Origin: a virus
Strand: one strand, 5' to 3'
Length of the DNA stretch: 30,560 nucleotides
IMG/VR virus record: IMGVR_UViG_3300036944_000325
Location: 1 to 30,560 of that record
The stretch's first letter is position 1. The number at the start of each line of letters is the position of its first letter. The translations under genes and the position numbers were made by a program. Under the pieces are notes generated by a model that saw only the letters and a list, made by a program, of their open reading frames with translations, was not told the DNA's origin and ran no database searches. This document shows, piece by piece, positions 23,279 to 29,764 of this stretch.

Positions 23279-23426
23279 AGCTCCCCCAAGAAAAACAAAC
23301 TGCCTCACTCTTAAAAGAGTAGTTGCTCGTTCCAAGCATTGATGTATTGCAAGTGTAGTCATTGATTACTTCGCTTTGACTTACGAAGGCGGTTTGTGTT
23401 CTTATCCAGTTTGTTTCATTTAGTTT

Positions 23427-23481
23427 AAAAAAATAACCCCCAATTGTTTTTAGTCGTCAAACCTAAAACAAAAGAGGGTTA
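23427..23481 (-). terminator. Intrinsic terminator / attenuator upstream of HNH gene
   Basis: On the leftward strand an outer stem (23434-23439 with 23476-23481) and an inner 9-bp stem with one bulged base (23444-23453 with 23463-23471) enclose a 9-base loop, followed by seven T (23433-23427). It lies 68 bases after the Cys-rich gene and also downstream of the promoter at 23502-23535, so it may end upstream transcription, attenuate the new transcript, or both. Confidence 0.65.
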
Positions 23482-23497
23482 GCTTGTGAGGTTTGAC
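23427..23497 (-). ncRNA. Candidate short leader RNA or sRNA of about 70 nt
   Basis: The predicted transcript starts near 23497 and ends at the T-run at 23427. Its first 9 bases (GTCAAACCT) are perfectly complementary to 9 bases covering the terminator loop (AGGTTTGAC at 23464-23456). It could therefore form a pseudoknot or alternative fold, as in attenuators. No ORF of useful size lies inside it. Confidence 0.35.
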
Positions 23498-23501
23498 AAT
23501 A

Positions 23502-23535
23502 CAAATATACTTTGAAGATTATTCGTAAGGTCAAA
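23502..23535 (-). promoter_or_regulatory. Bacteroidota-type promoter, leftward
   Basis: TATATTTG (complement of 23502-23509) with TTTG (complement of 23532-23535) 22 bases upstream. Both boxes match the Bacteroidota consensus. It would drive the HNH gene and downstream genes if the terminator just after it is read through. Confidence 0.6.
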
Positions 23536-23548
23536 TACTTTTCAGTTT

Positions 23549-24016
23549 CTATTTGTTCAAATCGACATCGACGTTATTCATCGATTCTAAAAACGTATTG
23601 ATGTCTTTCTTGACGCAAGGCGGACACGTTGAACGCTCGTTGAACGCTCCTGTGGCTTTGTCCTTGAACGAATAGAACTTCAACATATCATTTTGTTCTA
23701 AACGCCCCTGGGCCTTCATATCAAGAAGAAAACGTTTGAACTCAATTTGTTCGTCCATAGACAAGACACCGTCCCATTTAGACGCAGGACATGAAGCGAA
23801 GGCGAGCTTTGCTTTGATAGGCATTACGCACCCACAAAGTTGAATTGATTTGCGACGGAATAGGACTTCGTATTTTGTTTCAAATACATTTCCTTCTGCG
23901 TCCACTTCGCCACCAACGATTAATGGACCGCAAGACTGCGTTGAAGATTCGAAGAATTTACAGGTACGACAAATTTCAAGTCGTCTTTTGTACTCATTAC
24001 TTTTGGCGAATAACAT
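23549..24016 (-). CDS. Cys-rich, probably zinc-binding protein
   Basis: A 155-residue protein with cysteines arranged as metal sites: CRTC (C16, C19), C29, CGC (C61, C63), C76 and CPPC (C131, C134). The N-terminal half looks like one or two zinc ribbons with a beta insert (SCGPLIVGGEVDAEGNVFET), and the C-terminal half is helical. It overlaps the sigma-like gene by 20 bases. Proteins of this type recur in Bacteroidota phages beside DNA-handling genes, to my recollection, but no function is known to me. Confidence 0.65.
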   Translation of the reverse strand: MLFAKSNEYKRRLEICRTCKFFESSTQSCGPLIVGGEVDAEGNVFETKYEVLFRRKSIQLCGCVMPIKAKLAFASCPASKWDGVLSMDEQIEFKRFLLDMKAQGRLEQNDMLKFYSFKDKATGAFNERSTCPPCVKKDINTFLESMNNVDVDLNK

Positions 24017-24497
24017 TTGCTCTTATTTTAGTTTTGATTGAATCGATAGTGCGGTAAAGAAAGACCGTTGGTATTCCTGTTTGTTTAGAAAATTCACGAT
24101 AAGTAAAACCTTCAAAGATATATTCTTGAAAGATTAGTCTTTCGAACTCAGTTAAGCGACTTATAAGAATGTCCAGTTGCTCGTTGGTCATTCGTGCGCC
24201 TAACCAAGTCTTGTCCACTTCGTGTGCGTATTCTTTAAAGTCACGACGGTTTCTGTTCCAAGCAATTGTTTGGCGGTAAAATGGCGACGTTGGACTGTTG
24301 ACGGCTAAGTACATAACACGGATTAAGTAAAACTCAAAGTCGCCTGTGTCGATTAGGTTTTCAATGTGCTTACTTCCAAACATAGAAAGCAAAGAATCGT
24401 GAAGCAAGTCTTCGTAGTAATCCTCACCTCGCGAAATGTTCTTCGCAAGTTCTTTGAACTTTTTATAGTTGCCTTCTATGTATTGGTCAAGTGTCAC
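23997..24497 (-). CDS. Sigma-factor-like transcription regulator
   Basis: A 166-residue protein with the small sigma-70 layout. A region 2-like part (about 8-75) includes DYYEDLLHDSLLSMF and FEFYLIRVMYLAVNS. A C-terminal region 4-like part has LTEFERLIFQEYIFEGFTYR with a helix-turn-helix at about 132-152 (YREFSKQTGIPTVFLYRTI). It could redirect host RNA polymerase to phage promoters or act only as a DNA-binding regulator. The start is GTG overlapping the previous TGA (GTGA); no nearby ATG preserves region 2. It is early in the leftward operon, before the virion genes. Confidence 0.6.
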   Translation of the reverse strand: MTLDQYIEGNYKKFKELAKNISRGEDYYEDLLHDSLLSMFGSKHIENLIDTGDFEFYLIRVMYLAVNSPTSPFYRQTIAWNRNRRDFKEYAHEVDKTWLGARMTNEQLDILISRLTEFERLIFQEYIFEGFTYREFSKQTGIPTVFLYRTIDSIKTKIRANVIRQK

Positions 24498-24898
24498 GTG
24501 TTGAAGTATTCGTCGATTACTTTGATTGCCTCTTCATTACCTTTACAAATATACGAAGCGTAGCCCCTGTTTCGCAATTGCTCCTGCCACCGCTTCTGCT
24601 CTGGTGATGCAGTACCTCCCTTTTCTTTCTTCATCTCTATTGCTAAGCCGTGAAACTCTCCGCGTGGTTCGTAAATGAATAGATCGGGAAACCCTTTAAC
24701 GTAGCCAGTACGCTTCATCTTGATTGCTTGCAAGTAACTAGTTCTCATTCCACCTGCGGAAGCGCAATACAAAGCGTCAGGATATGCTAAACGAAGGTAA
24801 TTGATTACTATTTCTTGTTGGTTCGCTTCGCTTTCGGGTGTTGTTTTACGCTTCACAACACTTTTTTTGTATTTTTTCTTAAAAGTTTTCACGTTCAT
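24494..24898 (-). CDS. VRR-NUC domain nuclease
   Basis: A 134-residue protein from the ATG at 24898 (MNVKTFKKKYKKSVVKRK); the longer frame begins with TTG. The VRR-NUC/PD-(D/E)XK core is clear: ANQQEIVINYLRLAYPDA, GYVKGFPDLFIYEP with D72, LAIEMKKEKG with E88 and K90, and PEQKRWQEQLRNRGYASYIC with Q101. Stand-alone VRR-NUC proteins of this size are found in many phages as structure-specific nucleases, possibly resolving branched DNA before packaging. It is the first gene of the leftward operon, divergent from the early genes. Confidence 0.88.
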   Translation of the reverse strand: MNVKTFKKKYKKSVVKRKTTPESEANQQEIVINYLRLAYPDALYCASAGGMRTSYLQAIKMKRTGYVKGFPDLFIYEPRGEFHGLAIEMKKEKGGTASPEQKRWQEQLRNRGYASYICKGNEEAIKVIDEYFNT

Positions 24899-24935
24899 TT
24901 TCAATCAGTTAGATATTATTTTCAATTTATTTTCA
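24886..24935. repeat. Phased TTTTCA direct repeats in the divergent control region
   Basis: TTTTCA occurs at 24886-24891, 24898-24903, 24919-24924 and 24930-24935, with start spacings of 12, 21 and 11 bases, close to whole helical turns. The last two copies are TTATTTTCA. They lie just before the early promoter and partly within the first codons of the VRR-NUC gene. In AT-rich DNA this could be chance. Confidence 0.35.
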
Positions 24936-24943
24936 TTTTTTTG

Positions 24944-24973
24944 TTGTGTATTCAAAAGTTTAGCATATATTTG
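24944..24973 (+). promoter_or_regulatory. Early rightward promoter (Bacteroidota type)
   Basis: TTG at 24944-24946, 19 bases, then TATATTTG at 24966-24973, a full consensus match. The first ATG follows at 25009 after an A-rich leader without Shine-Dalgarno sequence. It faces the early/replication operon and is the strongest promoter I see in the window. Confidence 0.75.
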
Positions 24974-25008
24974 TCAAACAATTAACAACAATAACAAAGA
25001 TAAACAAA

Positions 25009-25188
25009 ATGAAAACAACATTTAACATCAACACAAAGATTCAAGTAGAAGTAGAAGTTTCAGAAGGTAATGTATTTATCAGAGTAACAACTGACATTGA
25101 CAAAAGAAGTTATTTTTACGAAACAATAAGCGAAGCAATTCAAAACACTTGTATCGTTCCAGTTCAAAAATATCTTTTATCAATCTAA
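25009..25188 (+). CDS. Small hypothetical early protein
   Basis: A 59-residue protein beginning MKTTFNINTKIQVEVEVSEG, with beta strands (NVFIRVTTDID) and a C-terminal helix (ISEAIQNTCIVPVQKYLL). It is the first gene of the early operon, 36 bases after the promoter box, with the leader gataaacaaaATG. Unknown function; first early genes of phages are often host-takeover proteins, but nothing here shows that. Confidence 0.65.
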   Translation: MKTTFNINTKIQVEVEVSEGNVFIRVTTDIDKRSYFYETISEAIQNTCIVPVQKYLLSI

Positions 25189-25202
25189 AACCAAATAATC
25201 AA

Positions 25203-25316
25203 ATGAAAAAAACACTACTCTTTATCGCGCTTCTATTCGGAGCAATGTTAATCGCGGGAACGATTGACGAACAAACAAGACAATTAGAACAACAACCAAA
25301 CACAATAAACAAATGA
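25203..25316 (+). CDS. Small membrane or secreted peptide
   Basis: A 37-residue protein: two lysines, a hydrophobic segment (residues 4-18, TLLFIALLFGAMLIA) and a polar tail (EQTRQLEQQPNTINK). It looks like a signal anchor or a very small inner-membrane protein. It overlaps the next gene by ATGA at 25313-25316. Function unknown; superinfection exclusion is one possible job for an early membrane peptide. Confidence 0.5.
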   Translation: MKKTLLFIALLFGAMLIAGTIDEQTRQLEQQPNTINK

Positions 25317-25564
25317 ACAACAACATCGATCAAATTTTTGAAGAACTTGAAAACATCAACAACAACTTTTTAAACACAAAACAAGAACCAAAAATGAAAG
25401 TAGAATTAATCGAAGAAGTAAAGTACAACGAAACTTTGTACTGGTTAAAAATTGACGTAAGCTATGTAGGTTGCTTTACAACCTACGAAGCCGCAAAACA
25501 AGAATTTGACAAAGCTGTATGTTTTGAACCACGTCAAACAGTCCTTGAATCAAAAGAAATCTAA
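25313..25564 (+). CDS. Hypothetical early protein
   Basis: An 83-residue protein. The first 25 residues are Asn-rich and helical (MNNNIDQIFEELENINNN); the rest is a small alpha/beta unit with LYWLKIDVSYVGCFTTYEAA and FDKAVCFEP. The second ATG (MKVELIEEV, at 25394) has an A-rich leader and may be the true start of the folded domain. No family recognised. Confidence 0.6.
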   Translation: MNNNIDQIFEELENINNNFLNTKQEPKMKVELIEEVKYNETLYWLKIDVSYVGCFTTYEAAKQEFDKAVCFEPRQTVLESKEI

Positions 25565-25578
25565 AACCCACAAATCAA

Positions 25579-25809
25579 ATGAACAATGAAAAATCAAATT
25601 TTTACAAATCACTTTTTCTCTTTGAAGACGAAGTACAAATTCTTATTGACGGAATCATTACCGCACAAAATTACTACGGTAATCAAAAGACTGGGTCACC
25701 CTCTCGGGATCAATTGTGCGACCAGCGAATTGCAGAACTTGAGCGAGTATTCCTCAAACTTAATACGTCACATTGGAAGGAACTACCAACACCCCCACAA
25801 GAAAAGTAA
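25579..25809 (+). CDS. Hypothetical early protein
   Basis: A 76-residue helical protein with FEDEVQILIDGIITAQNYYG and IAELERVFLKLNTSHWKE. It starts after the leader cacaaatcaaATG. Unknown function. An overlapping frame at 25586-25945 is mostly a shadow. The 146 bases between this stop and the next start (25810-25955) contain no convincing gene but do contain a promoter. Confidence 0.6.
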   Translation: MNNEKSNFYKSLFLFEDEVQILIDGIITAQNYYGNQKTGSPSRDQLCDQRIAELERVFLKLNTSHWKELPTPPQEK

Positions 25810-25905
25810 CTTTGTTTGCGTTTATTCCTCAGCTAACGCTTACAACTGCACTCACAACGAGATAAGCGACAACATTGTAAAATGCAAAAAACTTTCAGAA
25901 CTACG

Positions 25906-25935
25906 TTGGAACGACAACTTAATTGAATACATTTG
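25906..25935 (+). promoter_or_regulatory. Second rightward promoter (Bacteroidota type)
   Basis: TTG at 25906-25908, 19 bases, then TACATTTG at 25928-25935. Spacing and boxes equal those of the promoter at 24944-24973. It lies 20 bases before the ATG at 25956 and would drive the SSB-like and replication genes independently of the first early genes. Confidence 0.65.
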
Positions 25936-25955
25936 TAACCACTAAAAATCAAAAT

Positions 25956-26249
25956 ATGTACTGTCCAAAAATCACTTACTGCTTTATCGGAGACGATATA
26001 CGCACGCTTAACGAACGCATCAAGAACATTGCGAAAGACTATCAACAAGAAGATAGCGGCGGTTGGTTTTCAGTCAACGAAAAGAACAACCTTGTTTTCA
26101 TTGACGAACAAGACAACCTCTACGTTATCCATTTGCGCGGTCGCTTCTGGCGCAAAGGTGAACCCGACTTTAATCTCGAATACGTCACTCTCGAAAAGGA
26201 CGGAATCAGTTTCAGTTTCGACGTTGACATTTTCGACGATCACTTGTAA
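25956..26249 (+). CDS. Hypothetical early protein
   Basis: A 97-residue protein starting MYCPKITYCFIGDDIRTLNE at ATG 25956, after an A-rich leader; the longer frame from 25923 begins with TTG and lies over the promoter. A mixed alpha/beta fold is likely (GGWFSVNEKNNLVFIDEQDN and ISFSFDVDIFDDHL). Its stop overlaps the next ATG as TAATG, so it is coupled to the SSB-like gene. Not recognised. Confidence 0.6.
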   Translation: MYCPKITYCFIGDDIRTLNERIKNIAKDYQQEDSGGWFSVNEKNNLVFIDEQDNLYVIHLRGRFWRKGEPDFNLEYVTLEKDGISFSFDVDIFDDHL

Positions 26250-27037
26250 TGGGTTATCACAAAAGAATGTGCGAGGAAGAACAAATGTCTGAGAACGAAT
26301 GGTTCTGGCAGAACGAAGAAGCGAAGCTCGCGAACAAATTTGAATCTTATATAAATCAACAAATAAACAACAACAACATGAGCATCATTGCCCAACAACA
26401 AAACAACGGAAGCGGAGGACAAACAGTACCCGCAGGAACACACGTAGCACGATGCTACCAAATCATTCACATCGGAACGATAGTGGACACCTATCAAGGT
26501 GAAGAAAAGTTAGTAAACAAAGTTCGCTTAGTGTTCGAATTGCCTTTAGAATTAGCCGACTTTGGTAAAGGCGAACAACCGTTTTCTATTGGTCGCGACT
26601 TCACACTTTCAATGCATGAAAAGAGTGGATTACGCGCCTTCGTTCAATCGTGGCTTGGAAAAGCAATGAGCGATTCTGACGCGTCTAAATTCGACATCGG
26701 TACATTGTTAGGCAAAGAAGCAATGGTGTCCGTAATGCACCGCACCGCGAACACAGGTCGTACCTACGCAGACTTAAAAGGAGCGTCACCACTTGCAAAA
26801 GGAATGACTTGCCCAGAACAGGTGAATGATTTGTTTTTAATGGACTACGATAGCGAAGACTTCGACTTGCGTTTTAAGATGCTTCCAGAGTGGCTACAAA
26901 ACAAAGTAAGTTCGTCTGCTGAATTTAGCCAACGACTTGACAAGGCAGCGGATCAAATGAACAAAGCAAAGGCAATGTTGGAACAAAGCGGGTTAGTTAA
27001 GCCAACGCAAGAAAACGAAGACGACCTTCCATTCTAA
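26249..27037 (+). CDS. SSB-like DNA-binding protein with optional N-terminal extension
   Basis: The folded part starts at M44 (ATG 26378, MSIIAQQQNNGSGGQTVPAG) and includes ARCYQIIHIGTIVDTYQGEE, FTLSMHEKSGLRAFVQSWLG and LLGKEAMVSVMHRTANTGRT. It ends with an acidic tail, QENEDDLPF, like the protein-interaction tip of bacterial SSB. I recall this type next to replication genes in Bacteroidota phages. The frame is open upstream to an ATG at 26249 that overlaps the previous stop (TAATG), adding 43 residues of different, Glu/Asn-rich type (SENEWFWQNEEAKLANKFES). Both starts have good context, so two products are possible. A terminator-like hairpin follows. Confidence 0.7.
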   Translation: MGYHKRMCEEEQMSENEWFWQNEEAKLANKFESYINQQINNNNMSIIAQQQNNGSGGQTVPAGTHVARCYQIIHIGTIVDTYQGEEKLVNKVRLVFELPLELADFGKGEQPFSIGRDFTLSMHEKSGLRAFVQSWLGKAMSDSDASKFDIGTLLGKEAMVSVMHRTANTGRTYADLKGASPLAKGMTCPEQVNDLFLMDYDSEDFDLRFKMLPEWLQNKVSSSAEFSQRLDKAADQMNKAKAMLEQSGLVKPTQENEDDLPF

Positions 27038-27053
27038 ATGAATAAGATGTTAT

Positions 27054-27086
27054 AAAAGGGTGTTATCTCAGACATAATGCCCTTTT
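27054..27086 (+). terminator. Hairpin between SSB-like gene and replication genes
   Basis: A 13-bp stem (27054-27066 with 27074-27086; two G-U pairs) and 7-base loop, 16 bases after the stop codon. The 3' arm ends in four T with no further T-run, so it is probably a partial terminator that lowers downstream expression. Confidence 0.5.
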
Positions 27087-27115
27087 ACGACACTTAATGA
27101 ATCAAAATCAATACA

Positions 27116-27355
27116 ATGAATAAAGCAATCTACAAAACCCCATTCGGTCGCCTTGTCAAGGTAAACTTCAAGACGATGCAGAATTTTAAAAATGTTCTTC
27201 GCATAAGCGACCCAACGGCACGACTTTACGTTGCGCATCCAGAGCGAATGAGAATCAAAGACTTCAATAACATTTGCCTTCACACAGGACTTTCACGCGA
27301 AGAAGTATTCAGCACCTTTACACCAACCAAATTAATAAACGAAGAAAATGACTAA
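27116..27355 (+). CDS. Hypothetical protein upstream of initiator
   Basis: A 79-residue basic protein with LVKVNFKTMQNFKNVLRISD and a possible helix-turn-helix-like end (DFNNICLHTGLSREEVFSTF). It overlaps the DnaA-like gene by 8 bases. A DNA-binding or initiation-control role would fit both the helices and the place, but there is no clear family match. Confidence 0.6.
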   Translation: MNKAIYKTPFGRLVKVNFKTMQNFKNVLRISDPTARLYVAHPERMRIKDFNNICLHTGLSREEVFSTFTPTKLINEEND

Positions 27356-27878
27356 CGAACAGATAAGACAGGAACTAATAGACATGATACCGTTTCGATA
27401 CATGGAACGCTTCGAAACACTTTGGTTGATGCTGACACCACGCTATGAGCGTTTAACGAGCGAACAAATAAAGATGCAGCAAGAACTGGAGAACGAACGC
27501 GAAATGTTTTGGTCAGCATTGGAAGACATAACGTGCAGCGTATTGGGAATACCTTCGCAAGCGTTATACACACCAACGAGAAAACGCGAGATAGTAACCG
27601 CAAGACAAGTGATATTCTTTTTAATACGTCCTTGCTACCTTCAAAGCTATGAATCAATTGGGAAGCACTACGGCAAAGACCACGCTACCGTTATGCACGG
27701 AGTGAAGCAGGTAAGTTGGCAGATTGAAGTGGATAGAAACTACGCTGCCAACGTGGAAAGAATCTGTTATTTGCTCAATGATATGGGTTATGCTAAACCT
27801 ACGAAGTTTTATACTAAATTTGTCGAACACTTAGAACACCAGAAAGAAATCAAACTTAAAAAACAATTAAAGAAATGA
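27348..27878 (+). CDS. Replication initiator-like protein with DnaA domain IV
   Basis: A 176-residue protein. Residues about 57-130 match the C-terminal DNA-binding domain of DnaA: VLGIPSQALYTPTRKREIVT, ARQVIFFLIRPCYLQSYESI and the signature-like GKDHATVMHGVKQV (DHATVMHG at 111-118). The AAA+ part is absent; the first 55 residues are helical and charged, and the last 25 residues are Lys-rich. It probably binds DnaA-box-like sites to start phage replication or to divert host initiation. It is coupled to the next gene by ATGA. No clear DnaA-box cluster was found by eye. Confidence 0.8.
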   Translation: MTNEQIRQELIDMIPFRYMERFETLWLMLTPRYERLTSEQIKMQQELENEREMFWSALEDITCSVLGIPSQALYTPTRKREIVTARQVIFFLIRPCYLQSYESIGKHYGKDHATVMHGVKQVSWQIEVDRNYAANVERICYLLNDMGYAKPTKFYTKFVEHLEHQKEIKLKKQLKK

Positions 27879-28078
27879 AAAGTGAATTAATCTTTTGTCC
27901 AAATTGCGAAAGCAAAGAACTCGGAGAACGCGTTGACGAAGTATTGCGCGACCAAAATCTTCAAGACTGGGACGCCGCTTATGAACACGTTGACGACGAC
28001 GGAGAAATCAAAGTGTGTTTCGATTGTCAAGACTGGGACGACGCAGACGACGACGCAAAAGGAGAAGGGTGGGACTAA
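27875..28078 (+). CDS. Small acidic zinc-ribbon-like protein
   Basis: A 67-residue protein with two CxxC knuckles (C8-C11 in FCPNCES, C48-C51 in CFDCQDW) and a very acidic remainder (DDADDDAKGEGWD). The four cysteines could hold one zinc. It is coupled to the DnaA-like gene by ATGA. The acidic surface might mimic DNA, but that is speculation. Confidence 0.65.
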   Translation: MKSELIFCPNCESKELGERVDEVLRDQNLQDWDAAYEHVDDDGEIKVCFDCQDWDDADDDAKGEGWD

Positions 28079-28108
28079 CTAAAAAACAAAAAACAAAAAA
28101 TAAAAATT

Positions 28109-28261
28109 ATGAAAACAAAAGAAAGAAAATTTATTGGTGCATATTGCCTAAATGGTCAAATGGGAATTTGTGTTCACTTTGAATACAAACCTAACTGGTT
28201 TCATCGTACAATGATGAAGGTGTGTTTGGGGTGGAAATGGATTAACATAACTAAAAACTAA
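28109..28261 (+). CDS. Small hypothetical protein
   Basis: A 50-residue basic protein starting MKTKERKFIGAYCLNGQMGI, with several aromatic residues and NWFHRTMMKVCLGWKWI near the end. It follows a long A-rich leader and is AT-rich compared with the DnaA-like gene. Not recognised; possibly a recent insertion together with the next gene. Confidence 0.5.
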   Translation: MKTKERKFIGAYCLNGQMGICVHFEYKPNWFHRTMMKVCLGWKWINITKN

Positions 28262-28267
28262 ATAACT

Positions 28268-28654
28268 ATGGAAAAGAAACAAACTGCGGTTGAATTGTAT
28301 AGCCATCTCTATGGTAAAGAAGTAACGATGGATGATAGGTTTGAAACTAAAGTTATTTGGAGTGAAGAATTAGCATTGAACAATAATGGAAAATGGATTC
28401 CTAAAGAGGTAACAATGAGTAAACAAACTGCGGTAACACTATTATTTCAAGAGTTTAAAGCATTATCCGAAGTTATGAGAAAAGCAGGTGATGAGAAAAA
28501 TGCTAACCTAATTGATTGTTTATGTGAAAGAGAGGAGGTAGCCAAGCAAATGGAAAAGGAGCAGATTAAGGGTGCTTGGTATAATGGTATATCGGGTGGA
28601 CAATGTGGAGACTCTGAGCAATACTACAACGAAACTTACGGAGGAAAAAAATGA
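28268..28654 (+). CDS. KQTAVE-type hypothetical protein with internal duplication
   Basis: A 128-residue protein. The start MEKKQTAVELYSHLYGKE is followed at residue 50 by a second start-like copy, MSKQTAVTLLFQEFKALSE; the DNA repeats 14 bases exactly (28277-28290 and 28421-28434). The C-terminal part (AKQMEKEQIKGAWYNGISGG, then EQYYNETYGGKK) is the usual end of this common Bacteroidota phage protein type. The first 49 residues therefore look like the remnant of another copy fused in frame. The internal ATG at 28415 may also be used. Function unknown. Confidence 0.65.
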   Translation: MEKKQTAVELYSHLYGKEVTMDDRFETKVIWSEELALNNNGKWIPKEVTMSKQTAVTLLFQEFKALSEVMRKAGDEKNANLIDCLCEREEVAKQMEKEQIKGAWYNGISGGQCGDSEQYYNETYGGKK

Positions 28655-29076
28655 TGTTAATACTACAACTAAAAAAGAGAATCGAGATTCTTGAAGCAAA
28701 GGCAAACGAGCAGGAACAAAAGATTAACGACATACTTATTCGCTTATCAGTTCCAACCGCTCAACTTCCAGCACCAACGAAAGAAAAAAAGTCTACGTTT
28801 AAGAAACCTACTGTCGTTGAAATCTACGAATACGCTTGCGAAAAACTAAGCAACGACGACGCTCGTAAGTTTACCGAAAAGTTCCACGCTCATTATGAGG
28901 CAAATGGTTGGAAGGTTGGACGCAACCAGATGAAAGACTGGAAGGCTGCCGTTCGCAAGTGGGACTTATCTACCTTTGTAACTACAAACCAAAACACAAA
29001 AATCAAAAATGGAAAATTCGATTCAGACGCTGCGCAACGCATCTACAACGACGCTCAGCATTACACAAAGGGTTGA
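28651..29076 (+). CDS. Replication-associated hypothetical protein (coiled coil plus GWKVGRNQMKDWKAAVRKW motif)
   Basis: A 141-residue protein. Residues 5-32 form a coiled coil (LKKRIEILEAKANEQEQKIN), then a Pro/Lys linker, then a helical domain (about 52-106) with PTVVEIYEYACEKLSNDDAR and GWKVGRNQMKDWKAAVRKWD. I recall the last motif from replication-type proteins (DnaT/helicase-loader-like) of Bacteroidota mobile elements. It overlaps the next gene by 68 bases. The role is inferred from the motif and from neighbours. Confidence 0.6.
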   Translation: MMLILQLKKRIEILEAKANEQEQKINDILIRLSVPTAQLPAPTKEKKSTFKKPTVVEIYEYACEKLSNDDARKFTEKFHAHYEANGWKVGRNQMKDWKAAVRKWDLSTFVTTNQNTKIKNGKFDSDAAQRIYNDAQHYTKG

Positions 29077-29764
29077 TCGTGCGGAACGCGAAAGCGCATT
29101 TGTAGCCGATTACGAACTCCCTGCGTTCGTAAAGTTATGCTCGAAGGTGTGCGCCATGTATGGAATAGCATTACCAGAAGCACAGCTTCTCCAAATGCTG
29201 CACGAATTTATAGGAAAGCATTTTAGGTGGGTTACGTTTGAACACTTCAACCTTGCATTTGAACTAAATGCAGCGAATGAACTGTCAAAGAAATGCGAAC
29301 ACTTCGGAGCGTTGAGCGTGTCGTTTATTGGTGACGTGTTAACACACTACAAACCACACCGCGACAAAGCGAATCTACAAATACAGCGTGAAATCGCGGA
29401 ATCAAAAGAACAAGAATCAAAACAATTAAAAGAAAAAGAAATGGCAGTAAATGACGATAGCTGGAGAAGAATGCTCGCAGAAGACATTCACAACTATAAG
29501 AAAGGAAAGTACACGGTAATCGAGATTCGTGCGGTGTCGCTTATGCGTTGGCTCGAAGACAGCAAACAAATAACAATTGACACGTTCACAGACGAAGAAT
29601 ATAAACTTTGCAAAGCGAAGGCGCGTAAGACAATTTACTTTGAGCAGAACTTGAACAAACCAATGGTCGAAAGAATGAGCGATCGCAAACGACAGCTATT
29701 GAAAGAATCAATTCACTTCGAAGGTATGCGTGAACTTTACAAATTATATTTGAGTAAGCAATGA
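29009..29764 (+). CDS. Possible replication accessory protein
   Basis: A 251-residue helical protein. An N-terminal part (about 30-120) has LPAFVKLCSKVCAMYGIALP and FGALSVSFIGDVLTHYKPHR; the centre is a charged helix (KEQESKQLKEKEMAVNDDSW), and the C-terminal part is helical (ARKTIYFEQNLNKPMVERMS). No ATPase motif is visible, so it is not the helicase itself; a helicase loader or primosome partner would fit the place after the DnaA-like and coiled-coil genes. The A-rich leader (aaaaatcaaaaATG) supports the start despite the 68-base overlap. Confidence 0.55.
   Translation: MENSIQTLRNASTTTLSITQRVDRAERESAFVADYELPAFVKLCSKVCAMYGIALPEAQLLQMLHEFIGKHFRWVTFEHFNLAFELNAANELSKKCEHFGALSVSFIGDVLTHYKPHRDKANLQIQREIAESKEQESKQLKEKEMAVNDDSWRRMLAEDIHNYKKGKYTVIEIRAVSLMRWLEDSKQITIDTFTDEEYKLCKAKARKTIYFEQNLNKPMVERMSDRKRQLLKESIHFEGMRELYKLYLSKQ

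Noticed and set aside
23221-23298. Hydrophobic N-terminal extension of the HNH frame as a membrane anchor
   Set aside because: It begins at TTG and is produced by the polypyrimidine strand of the mirror repeat, giving only Leu, Phe, Ser and Thr; the ATG at 23220 starts a normal protein.
23299-23548. Hidden gene in the 250-base gap upstream of the HNH gene
   Set aside because: Only very short or low-complexity frames are found; the gap is explained by a promoter, a terminator and a 14-bp palindrome at 23307-23320.
25586-25945. 119-residue overlapping reading frame
   Set aside because: Most of it is an out-of-phase reading of 25579-25809; the tail covers the promoter at 25906-25935 and has no good start. 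A short real ORF or frameshift there cannot be fully excluded.
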